Positions 33,831 to 41,305 of a stretch of 45,197 nt of DNA are shown one piece after another. Source of the DNA: Caballeronia sp. SEWSISQ10-4 2 (GTDB taxonomy: Bacteria > Pseudomonadota > Gammaproteobacteria > Burkholderiales > Burkholderiaceae); contig NZ_JALPRJ010000069.1 in the NCBI RefSeq assembly GCF_030464885.1, positions 1-45,197 on the forward strand. Direction: 5' to 3'. Position 1 is the first letter of the stretch. Each line of letters opens with the position of its first letter. Below the pieces are notes generated by a model, which made no database searches, was not told the origin of the DNA, and was given only the letters and a program-made list of their open reading frames with translations. The position numbers were made by a program, and so were the translations under genes.

Positions 33831-34072
33831 GAGATCAGTGCGGTAACCCTTTGCGGCGATGAAGTTCGAACAGACAGATTGATGTCTGGTCAGCATTTTT
33901 TGGGGGCACTCGAAAACGGGGGCGAGAGAAAAACTTCATCCCGGCGTTGTCCTCGACAGGATAAGAAACGGATAAGTGTTCTGCAGAACGAGGGTGCTGT
34001 TGGTTGAAGACGTGAGTACGAAAGCGAACTATCGAAGCGGTATCTAATGTGCCTTCCAAGGAGATATTCAAA

Positions 34073-35386
34073 ATGCGAATGTTTGATTGGTACCGGGCCG
34101 CCTCCCCCGTGGAGCGGCGAACGTTCTGGGGGTGCTTTTGCGGTTGGACCCTGGATAGCTTTGACAACCAGATTTTGGCTTTCCTGTTGCCCACGCTGAT
34201 GGCAACGTGGCATTTCTCCAAATCTGAGGCGGGCTTAATTGCGACTTCTTCATTGTTGGCCGCAGCGGTCGGAGGTTGGGTCTCGGGGATTTTGAGCGAC
34301 CGCCACGGACGAGTGCGCGTTTTAACGTGGTCGATAATCTGGTTTACCGGGTTCAGTATTGTGGCCGGACTTACGAGCTCATATGGTCAGTTGCTGGTAG
34401 TGCGAGCTTTACAAGGTTTGGGATTCGGCGCTGAGTGGGCCGTTGGTGCTGCGTTAATGGCTGAGGTAATCAACCCCGCTCACCGCGGAAAGGCGCTCGG
34501 TCTGGTTCAGAGTGGGTTCTCTGTTGGCTGGGCGCTCGCCTCAGTTGTTACAGGAGTCCTTCTGGCGTTTCTCCCGACCTGGATCGCGTGGCGCTCGGCG
34601 TTCTGGATCGGTGTCATTCCTGCACTCATAGTGCTGTTGATCCGGCGGTATGTTCCCGAGCCGGAGTTGTTCAGGAAGCTGCAGGAGGAGACGAGCGGTG
34701 CAATTGTCGCGACATGGCGCTCAGCTTTGCGACTAGATGTCCGGCGCGCGAGCTTACTCGCCGCACTTTTGGTCACCGGCCTTCAGGCAAGCAGTTTTGC
34801 CATTGCAATCTGGTTGCCCACAATGCTGATTCAAGTTCGTCATTTGCCTGTGTCAGTCGTCGCTATGATGGCGCTGATGATGAGCGGTGGCTCGTTTATC
34901 GGTCAGGTGAGCTTCGCTTATCTTAACGACTATTTTGGTCGTCGACTAACGGCGATGACATATTGTCTCTTTGCGGCGTCCTTGACTGCGTGCTATCTGT
35001 TCATTCCGATGGACCCGTGGATGTTGGCAATGCTGGGGCTTCCTGTTGGCATGGCTGTGAACGGTGCATTTGCAGGTGTCGGACCCATGTTGTCCGAGTT
35101 GTTTCCAACTGCAATCCGGACCACCTGCATGGGGTTCTCATACAACGTCGGGAAGTCTCTCGGGGCTCTGAGCGTCGCAGTTGTCGGCGTTGTCGCCGAA
35201 CACATAGGTTTAGCGGGTGCGATTGCTCTGTTCTGCTTCATTGGCTATTTCTGTGCGCTACTTGCCTTGACGTTCCTTCCGGAGACGCGAGGTCGCGATC
35301 TTGCGGATATTTCTGGCGCCGCAGAAGGTCTCGGCTTGGGCGATCGATCAGATTTGTTGAAACAAGTGAGCCATCCGCAGAGCTAG
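34073..35386 (+). CDS. MFS importer, aromatic acid:H+ symporter-like
   Basis: A 437-residue twelve-helix major facilitator. 'CGWTLDSFDNQILAFLLPTL' in TM1 is the D-S-F-D motif of the AAHS/SHS branch (PcaK/BenK/MhpT/JEN-like sialate and lactate transporters), 'GILSDRHGRVRVL' is loop 2-3 motif A and 'GFGAEWAVGAALMAEVINPAHRGKALGLVQSGFSVGWALAS' is typical of this branch. It likely imports the organic acid metabolised by the cluster. AAGGAG (34057-34062) lies 10 bases before the chosen ATG. Confidence 0.88.
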   Translation: MRMFDWYRAASPVERRTFWGCFCGWTLDSFDNQILAFLLPTLMATWHFSKSEAGLIATSSLLAAAVGGWVSGILSDRHGRVRVLTWSIIWFTGFSIVAGLTSSYGQLLVVRALQGLGFGAEWAVGAALMAEVINPAHRGKALGLVQSGFSVGWALASVVTGVLLAFLPTWIAWRSAFWIGVIPALIVLLIRRYVPEPELFRKLQEETSGAIVATWRSALRLDVRRASLLAALLVTGLQASSFAIAIWLPTMLIQVRHLPVSVVAMMALMMSGGSFIGQVSFAYLNDYFGRRLTAMTYCLFAASLTACYLFIPMDPWMLAMLGLPVGMAVNGAFAGVGPMLSELFPTAIRTTCMGFSYNVGKSLGALSVAVVGVVAEHIGLAGAIALFCFIGYFCALLALTFLPETRGRDLADISGAAEGLGLGDRSDLLKQVSHPQS

Positions 35387-35457
35387 CGATTTTGACTGCG
35401 GGCAGTTGCTCTGCGCTGCGGCCAAAAGACACGGCACACGGTTCTACCATCACTTCG

Positions 35458-35472
35458 ATCGGAACTTCCGAT
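35458..35472. promoter_or_regulatory. Dyad upstream of etfB
   Basis: ATCGGAA-c-TTCCGAT is a perfect 7-bp dyad around one central base, 56 bp upstream of the etfB start, in the 141-bp gap after the importer. It could be an operator or a compact hairpin; no U-tract follows at once. Confidence 0.3.
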
Positions 35473-35527
35473 TGATGATTAGGATAGCGATTTATTTATC
35501 AGCTCGTTTTCTGTGAAGGAGAACATT

Positions 35528-36277
35528 TTGAAGATATTGGTGGCAGTCAAGCGTGTCGTCGACAGCAACGTGAAAGTGAGAGCGAAAAGCGACGGTAGCG
35601 GCCCTGATCTCGCGAACGTGAAAATGTCAATGAACCCATTCGACGAGATCGCTGTTGAGGAAGCAGTTCGCCTGAGAGAGGCCGGTGCAGCAGCGGAGGT
35701 GATCGTTGTCTCATGTGGTCCGTCTCAATGTCAAGAGACACTACGAACCGCGTTGGCAATGGGTGCCGATCGGGCGATTCTCGTGGAAACAGAGACCGAA
35801 CTACAACCGCTCGCAGTGGCGAAACTTCTCAAGGCGGTGTTCGATCGCGAGGCTCCTCAGGTGACGATCTTAGGCAAGCAGGCGATTGACGATGACAGTA
35901 ACCAGACCGGCCAGATGCTTGCAGCGCTGGCTGGGCTCCCGCAGGCAACCTTTGCTTCAAAGGTTGCGATTGCCGGCCGTCAACTTCAGGCGTCGCGTGA
36001 AGTTGACGGCGGACTGGAGACACTGTTGCTTGCCCTGCCGGCTGTGGTGACCGCCGACTTACGCCTCAATGAACCTCGTTACGTGACACTGCCCAACATC
36101 ATGAAGGCGAAGAAGAAACCACTTGAGACGGTTACGCCGGATGTGCTCGACGTGGACGTAACGCCGCGACTAAGAATGCTGCGTGTCGCTGAACCCACGA
36201 AGCGCGCAGCGGGTATCAAGGTGCCCGATGTACGGGCGTTGCTGAAAAAATTGAAGAGCGAAACGAAGGTCATATAG
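35528..36277 (+). CDS. etfB: Electron transfer flavoprotein, beta subunit
   Basis: A 249-residue EtfB. 'MKILVAVKRVVDSNVKVRAK', 'MNPFDEIAVEEAVRLREAG', 'ILGKQAIDDDSNQTGQMLAAL', and 'PAVVTADLRLNEPRYVTLPNIMKAKKKPLE' are the conserved AMP/partner-docking motifs. The start is a TTG at 35528, six bases after AAGGAG and exactly where homologues begin; the frame to 35513 would add five residues. It takes electrons from the cluster's acyl-CoA dehydrogenase. Being a second, pathway-linked copy is likely because most genomes carry a separate housekeeping etfBA. Confidence 0.93.
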   Translation: MKILVAVKRVVDSNVKVRAKSDGSGPDLANVKMSMNPFDEIAVEEAVRLREAGAAAEVIVVSCGPSQCQETLRTALAMGADRAILVETETELQPLAVAKLLKAVFDREAPQVTILGKQAIDDDSNQTGQMLAALAGLPQATFASKVAIAGRQLQASREVDGGLETLLLALPAVVTADLRLNEPRYVTLPNIMKAKKKPLETVTPDVLDVDVTPRLRMLRVAEPTKRAAGIKVPDVRALLKKLKSETKVI

Positions 36278-36291
36278 GAAGGGCGGAAGAA

Positions 36292-37224
36292 ATGGCAATC
36301 CTGGTAATTGGCGAGCATGACAACACGTCAGTCAAGCTGGCGACTTTGAGCACAATCGCGGCGGCTCAGATGATTGGAAGCGACATCGATCTGCTTATCG
36401 TGGGAGCTGACGTCCAACGAGTAGCCGAAGCGGCCTCGAAGATCATGGGAATTCGGCGGGTCCTGGTTGCCGACGCGCCTCATCTTGCGGATGCTCTGGC
36501 CGAGAACGTTGAAGCGACGGCTATGCAACTGGTGGGGGACTACACGCATGTTCTTGCGCCTGCCACTGCGTTCGGAAAGAGCGTCGCACCGCGCATCGCC
36601 GCCAGGCTGGATGTTGCGCAGATCAGCGATGTGACGGCAGTGGAGAGCCCGGACACCTTCCACCGGCCTATCTATGCGGGGAACCTGATCGCGACGGTGC
36701 GATCGACCGATCCGCACAAGGTCGCGACGGTTCGGGCAACCGCCTTCGAGCCGGTTGCGGCCATGGGTGGCGCTGGGACAATCGAGCACGTCAAGGCCGC
36801 TGCCGACCCCGGGATCTCGGTATTTGTGAGTCGGGAAGTCACAAAACTGGATAGGCCGGAATTGACTGCCGCCCGAATCATCGTTTCTGGAGGACGTGGT
36901 CTGGGTAGTGGCGAGAATTACGAGAAGATTCTACAGCCACTGGCGGACAAGCTAGGCGCCGCTCTAGGGGCTTCGCGTGCGGCCGTGGATGCCGGGTTTG
37001 TGCCAAACGATTACCAAGTTGGACAAACCGGAAAGATTGTTGCGCCCGAACTGTATCTGGCAATCGGCATCTCGGGTGCGATTCAACATCTAGCTGGCAT
37101 GAAAGATAGCAAGGTGATCGTGGCGATCAATAAAGATCCGGAAGCAGCCATATTTGGGGTGGCTGACTATGGACTTGTGGGCGACCTTTTTGCCATCGTA
37201 CCTGAGCTGACTGCATCGATCTGA
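36292..37224 (+). CDS. etfA: Electron transfer flavoprotein, alpha subunit
   Basis: A 310-residue EtfA. The FAD-binding C-terminal half is complete: 'IIVSGGRGLGSGENYEKILQ', 'LADKLGAALGASRAAVDAGFVPND', 'QVGQTGKIVAPELYLAIGIS' and 'NKDPEAAIFGVADYGLVGDL'. It forms a heterodimer with EtfB, 14 bp upstream. The pair carries electrons from acyl-CoA dehydrogenase to ETF-quinone oxidoreductase. Confidence 0.95.
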   Translation: MAILVIGEHDNTSVKLATLSTIAAAQMIGSDIDLLIVGADVQRVAEAASKIMGIRRVLVADAPHLADALAENVEATAMQLVGDYTHVLAPATAFGKSVAPRIAARLDVAQISDVTAVESPDTFHRPIYAGNLIATVRSTDPHKVATVRATAFEPVAAMGGAGTIEHVKAAADPGISVFVSREVTKLDRPELTAARIIVSGGRGLGSGENYEKILQPLADKLGAALGASRAAVDAGFVPNDYQVGQTGKIVAPELYLAIGISGAIQHLAGMKDSKVIVAINKDPEAAIFGVADYGLVGDLFAIVPELTASI

Positions 37225-37318
37225 CGTTACGGGTTGCTCCTTAGCGTTGTAGAGACTTTCCGTTGAGCGAGTGATTCTGTTCGTGTCACGCAGCCCGTTC
37301 TGGAGCTAAGGTGATTTC

Positions 37319-38289
37319 ATGCCAAAAATCGAAACATTGCTGTTGCTGAATAAAGACCAAGTCGAAGTCTTGCTCTCACCTGAGGGTGTGATTTTAGCGG
37401 TGCGCGAAGCGTTCCTTTTGCACTATGAACAGAAAGGGCGCCTTTTCCCGGTGGTTCGCGAGCGGCTTGGTACGGAGGACATTTTTGGCGTCAAGTCTGG
37501 AGACGTGGAAGAACTCGATCTACTGGGGTTCAAGGCGGCAGGGTTCTGGCCGAACAACCGAAATATAGGTAGCGAGCCTCATCAGGCAACAATCATGTTG
37601 ATCGATCCACATACCGGGCGACCGAAATGTGTGATCGATGGAAACGCGGTTACCACCATGCGTACCGGTGCGGCGGGTGCTCTTGGCCTTCAGGCGCTGG
37701 CGCGACCTGACAGCGCCACCATGTGCGTTTTCGGTACTGGGGTGCAAGGACAAATTCAAACGCGCTTCGCTCTAGATGTTCTACCGTCACTTCGAATGTG
37801 AAATACGTGACGTCATCAGGAACCCGTGATCCAGCGTTCGAGTCACTATTTGCGTCCCGATGCGATATTCGACTCGCGACCAACGCAAACAGGGCTGTCG
37901 CCGACAGCGATGTTGTTATCACAGCTACGCCTGGAAGGACGGTGTTGTTCGATGCTGACGTTGTTCGCGCCGGGACCCACATCAGTTGTGTCGGCGCAGA
38001 CACGCGCGGTAAACGCGAATTGCCGGCTGGGCTTCTCGAGCGAGCGAACGTTTATGTAGACGATGCGACTCAGAGCGTAGAGATCGGTGAAGTTCAATGG
38101 GCACCAACAGTAGCGCGCACAGAGTTCGGTGACGTAGTTACGAATGGACTACACGCACCGAGGGCACATGACGAGATCACAATATTCGATTTGACAGGCC
38201 TCGCGCTGCAAGATTTGACCGTCGCGCGAATGCTATGTCGTGCCGCTCGCGAAGCAGGCATCGGAACGATGGTTGGATGGCCCTGGTAG
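37319..38289 (+). pseudogene. Ornithine cyclodeaminase / mu-crystallin family gene, frameshifted
   Basis: Two adjacent frames together make one protein of this NAD(P)-dependent family. The first (37319-37801) gives 'GFKAAGFWPNN', 'VIDGNAVTTMRTGAAGALGL' and 'MCVFGTGVQGQIQTRFALDV'. The second carries on from about 37797 with 'VKYVTSSGTRDPAFESLFAS', 'AVADSDVVITATPGRTVLFD' and 'HISCVGADTRGKRELPAGLL' to the TGA at 38289. Adding one base near 37796 (CTTCGAATGTG) would give a 323-residue protein, the normal family size. Members include ornithine cyclodeaminase, alanine dehydrogenase and ketimine reductase. The break may be a genuine mutation or a sequencing error. Confidence 0.8.
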
Positions 38290-38425
38290 GTGCGTCTAGC
38301 AGAGGAGCAGTGTTCCTTGATGATTGTCCAGATCAATGCACGTCGCAATCCCCCTTGGCAAAGACGCAGCGCTTCGGTCGTCGATGTCTTTTTGACAGGT
38401 TCTTGACCCCGGTCGCCCTCCCCCG

Positions 38426-38818
38426 GCCGCAGCCAAGGAAATCAAAGACCTGATCGAAGCCTCCGTCAACGAGATGCGCACGGGTTCGAACGACGCTGAG
38501 GAAGTCGGCCGCACCACCGCCGAAATGCGGCAGGCCATCAAGCAGGTCGCCGACATCATCGGTGAGATCGCCGCGGCGTCGGAGGAACAGGGGCGCGGCA
38601 TCGAGCAGGTGAATCGGGCGGTCGGGCAGATCGACGAGGTGACTCAGCAGAATGCCGCGCTCGTCGAGCAGGCGGCTGCTGCTGCGCAGTTGCTCGAAGA
38701 GCAGGCGATGAAACTGAATCACACGGTGTCTCTGCTCAAGGTCGAGATGGAACAGGCAACAAGCAGTGCGTCGACTTCCACGGGTCAGTTCGGTAGCGCG
38801 GCACCAAGCGCGATATGA
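38426..38818 (+). pseudogene. Methyl-accepting chemotaxis protein, 3' fragment
   Basis: The 130 codons read AAAKEIKDLIEASVNEMRTG, then 'IKQVADIIGEIAAASEEQGRGIEQVNRAVGQIDEVTQQNAALVEQAAAAAQLLEEQAMKL', the end of the cytoplasmic signalling domain of a chemoreceptor. The ligand-binding, membrane, HAMP and hairpin-tip parts are all missing, and sequence upstream of 38426 is unrelated. An ATG at 38474 could allow a short product, but it would be non-functional. It marks a deletion or insertion junction at the right end of the catabolic cluster. Confidence 0.85.
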
Positions 38819-38820
38819 AA

Positions 38821-38838
38821 GCGACCGGTTCCGGTCGC
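38821..38838 (+). terminator. Hairpin after the chemoreceptor fragment
   Basis: GCGACCGG-TT-CCGGTCGC is a perfect 8-bp dyad two bases after the stop codon. It looks like the original 3' end structure of the chemoreceptor gene; no U-tract follows. Confidence 0.45.
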
Positions 38839-39081
38839 ACCCTGTGTGCGCAAGGTTAAGACTTAAGTGACCAAAGTTCAAAGTTAAGTGAATCTCGACT
38901 TCTGCTTTCAGTCGTTTACAGCGATCAATTAAACTGATTTTTCACATAGTGAAGGACAAAATAATTTCGTAAGCGGCGTTTTTTACCGTGTCGTTTACGT
39001 CACCCGTCCTTATTTTCGACTGGCAAAAGATAGGTGAAAACCCTTATAATTTCCAAAGTCAAGATTCAAGGAACTTTGGAA

Positions 39082-39285
39082 ATGCCCCGCCGCTTCATGA
39101 TCGTCGAGCGCATCGCTTTCGCGCTGCTGACCTTGTCCGCTCTCGCGGACGCCACCTTTATCAGCTACGAAAAGAGCCCAAATTTCAGAGATAACATCCA
39201 TGAAATCGTACGCGTAAGCAAAGAGGTTTCGCTCATGTATCCGGCGGTCGGTAACGATCCGTGGATGCCGCTGGCGTCGAGCTGA
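39082..39285 (+). CDS. Small membrane-anchored hypothetical protein (67 aa)
   Basis: A short frame starting MPRRFMIVERIAFALLTLSA, with one N-terminal hydrophobic segment (residues 5-24) followed by a polar tail ending PWMPLASS. AAGGAA lies 14 bases before the ATG, and a GTG start at 39034 would add 16 residues. I do not recognise it. The upstream 38839-39081 stretch carries two TTAAGTGA direct repeats 21 bp apart and no other gene. Confidence 0.45.
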   Translation: MPRRFMIVERIAFALLTLSALADATFISYEKSPNFRDNIHEIVRVSKEVSLMYPAVGNDPWMPLASS

Positions 39286-39325
39286 CAGTTAAAACGAGCG
39301 CGCTAAAGCCAAGTCTAAAGCGTGC

Positions 39326-40231
39326 CTATCTTGCCACCGAGTTGCCGCCGAGCGTCTCTTGCACGAAATCAAGAAAGACCCGCACTCTCGGCGACAAATG
39401 CCGGCGATTCGCAAACACCGCATATAACTCGATTTCATCGCAGTGATAAGGCGCGAGGCATTCAATCAGCCTGCCCGCCAGCAAATCATCTTCTATGTCC
39501 CACAGGGCCTTCAACGCAAGGCCGCGGCCCTTCAGCGCCCAGTCGTGGAGCACCTCGCCGCTCGCGGTCGATAGCGTGCCGCGTACCTGAACCTCGCGGT
39601 GCCGGCCGTCTTCCATGAATAGCCATCGATCGAAAACACGCTGCCCGCGCACGAGCCGCAGGCAATCGTGCACGGCGAGATCGGCGAGCGTTTGCGGCGT
39701 GCCATGCCGTGCCAGATAACCCGGCGCCGCGCACACAATGCGCCGGCTCGACAGCAGTTTCTTCGCGATGACGCCGGTATCTGTCGGCAAGCCGATGCGC
39801 AGCGCCACATCGAGATTGTCATCGATTACATCCAGCCCGATATCGGAGAGCACGAGCCGCACCTCGACCTCCGGGTAACGGTCCAAGAACACTTCGATCA
39901 GCGGCGCGATCTGCTTGCGGCCAATCTCCGACGGTGCACCGATACACAACAAACCCTGCGGCACACGCGCCTGAGCGCTGATTTCAGCTTCGGCGTCGTC
40001 GACCGCTTGCAGGATCGCGACCGCGCGCTCATGGAACCGCGCGCCCTCCACGGTCAGGTCGAACCGCCGCGATGTCCGCGTAACGAGGCGTACGCCCAGG
40101 CGTTTCTCCAGCGCGGCGAGCCGCCGGCTCATCGCAGCGGTCGAGCCATCGGTCCGGCGCGCTGCCGCCGACAGGCTGCCGGCATCCACCATCTGCGCAA
40201 ACAGGCGCAGGTCGTTGATCTCGTCGGGCAT
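39326..40231 (-). CDS. LysR-family transcriptional regulator
   Basis: A 301-residue LysR regulator of the group starting 'MPDEINDLRLFAQMVDAGSL' with HTH 'SAAARRTDGSTAAMSRRLAALEKRLGVRLVTRTSRRFDLT'. The effector-binding domain (about 95-300) includes 'PQGLLCIGAPSEIGRKQIAP' and the usual C-terminal 'YAVFANRRHLSPRVRVFLDFV'. The start at 40231 fits LysR homologues; the longer frame covers the divergent promoter. It probably controls the MDR-MFS pair on the other strand. Confidence 0.92.
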   Translation of the reverse strand: MPDEINDLRLFAQMVDAGSLSAAARRTDGSTAAMSRRLAALEKRLGVRLVTRTSRRFDLTVEGARFHERAVAILQAVDDAEAEISAQARVPQGLLCIGAPSEIGRKQIAPLIEVFLDRYPEVEVRLVLSDIGLDVIDDNLDVALRIGLPTDTGVIAKKLLSSRRIVCAAPGYLARHGTPQTLADLAVHDCLRLVRGQRVFDRWLFMEDGRHREVQVRGTLSTASGEVLHDWALKGRGLALKALWDIEDDLLAGRLIECLAPYHCDEIELYAVFANRRHLSPRVRVFLDFVQETLGGNSVAR

Positions 40232-40268
40232 CGATTCAATCCATCTTTCCACTTGACGCAACGATTCT

Positions 40269-40319
40269 ATGCGGACAAGCGCCTTTTCGCCACGGGCCGG
40301 CGCGGCAATAATGCGGACA
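40269..40319. promoter_or_regulatory. Direct repeats in the lysR / MDR divergent gap
   Basis: ATGCGGACA occurs twice (40269-40277 and 40311-40319), 42 bp apart, exactly four helical turns, within the 107-bp divergent gap. The second copy is 20 bp before the MDR start. These are candidate LysR recognition sites. Confidence 0.4.
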
Positions 40320-40338
40320 TTGCAACGGAGGAACCATA

Positions 40339-41304
40339 ATGAAAGCACTGCGCTTTACGGAACACGGTGACCCGGGCGTTCTGGCCATCGACGATCTGCC
40401 CAAGCTGAGGCCATCCGCAGACGAAGCCGTCGTGCAGGTCTTCGCGGCATCGATCAATCCGAGCGACGTAAAGAACGTGGAAGGGCGCATGAGCCAGACG
40501 ACGCTGCCGCGCACGCCGGGCCGCGATTACGCGGGCGTGGTGATCCAAGGTCCCGCAGCCTGGCTTGGGGCTGAAGTGTGGGGTTCGGGCGGCGACGTCG
40601 GTTTCACGCGCGACGGCACGCACGCGGAACAGGTGGTTGTGCCCGTTTCAAGCCTGCGCCGCAAGCCGGTAAATCTGACGTTTGAAGAAGCATCGGCGAT
40701 CGGCGTGAATTTCATCGCGGCGTGGTGCGGCATGGTGGAAGCGGCGCAGGTGCAGGCCGGCGAGACCATCGTGATCATCGGGCTCGGCGGTGTGGGCGGG
40801 GCGGCGGCGCAGATCGCGAAACGTATCGGCGCGAAGGTGGTGGGTGTGGCGCGCGGAGTGGCCGCGACGAGTCCGTACGTCGACGCCATGGTGGACTCGC
40901 AAGGTTCCGATGCCGTCGAACGTATCCGCGCAGCGACGAACGGCGGCGCGCCTGTCGTATTCGATACCGTTGGCGGATCGATGTTCGAAACAGCCGTCCA
41001 TATGTTGAAAGTGGGCGGACGGCTGGTGGAGATATCCGCCACGGACCGCCGCGAAGTGACTTTCAATCTCGCGGATTTCTATCACAACGAGAGCCGCCTG
41101 ATTGGCGTCGATACATTGAAGCGCGATCTGGTGGCATCGGCGGAAATGCTCGAAGCACTGCGTCCCGGCTTCGAAGACGGCAGCTACAAAGCGCCGCGGA
41201 TCGCGCAAACCTTCTCGCTCGAGGAAGCGCAAGCCGCCTACCGGGCGGTGGCGGCGGGCACGCATGGCCGTGTGGTATTCACTCTGCAAACGAAGCGGAC
41301 CTGA
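40339..41304 (+). CDS. Zinc-independent MDR alcohol dehydrogenase / quinone oxidoreductase
   Basis: A 321-residue medium-chain oxidoreductase. 'ASINPSDVKNVEGRM…LPRTPGRDYAGVVIQ' and the coenzyme loop 'VIIGLGGVGGAAAQIAKRIGAKVVGVARG' are typical of quinone-oxidoreductase-like enzymes; structural-zinc cysteines are lacking. It likely reduces quinones or enones with NADPH. GGAGG precedes the ATG; the MFS gene begins two bases after its stop. Confidence 0.9.
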   Translation: MKALRFTEHGDPGVLAIDDLPKLRPSADEAVVQVFAASINPSDVKNVEGRMSQTTLPRTPGRDYAGVVIQGPAAWLGAEVWGSGGDVGFTRDGTHAEQVVVPVSSLRRKPVNLTFEEASAIGVNFIAAWCGMVEAAQVQAGETIVIIGLGGVGGAAAQIAKRIGAKVVGVARGVAATSPYVDAMVDSQGSDAVERIRAATNGGAPVVFDTVGGSMFETAVHMLKVGGRLVEISATDRREVTFNLADFYHNESRLIGVDTLKRDLVASAEMLEALRPGFEDGSYKAPRIAQTFSLEEAQAAYRAVAAGTHGRVVFTLQTKRT

Positions 41305-41305
41305 T

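Noticed and set aside
33835..34221. 128-codon minus-strand frame before the MFS importer
   Set aside because: It overlaps the importer start, has no ribosome site and no domain.
38426..38818. Functional small chemotaxis protein
   Set aside because: The signalling hairpin tip, HAMP and membrane regions are all absent and the upstream junction is abrupt.
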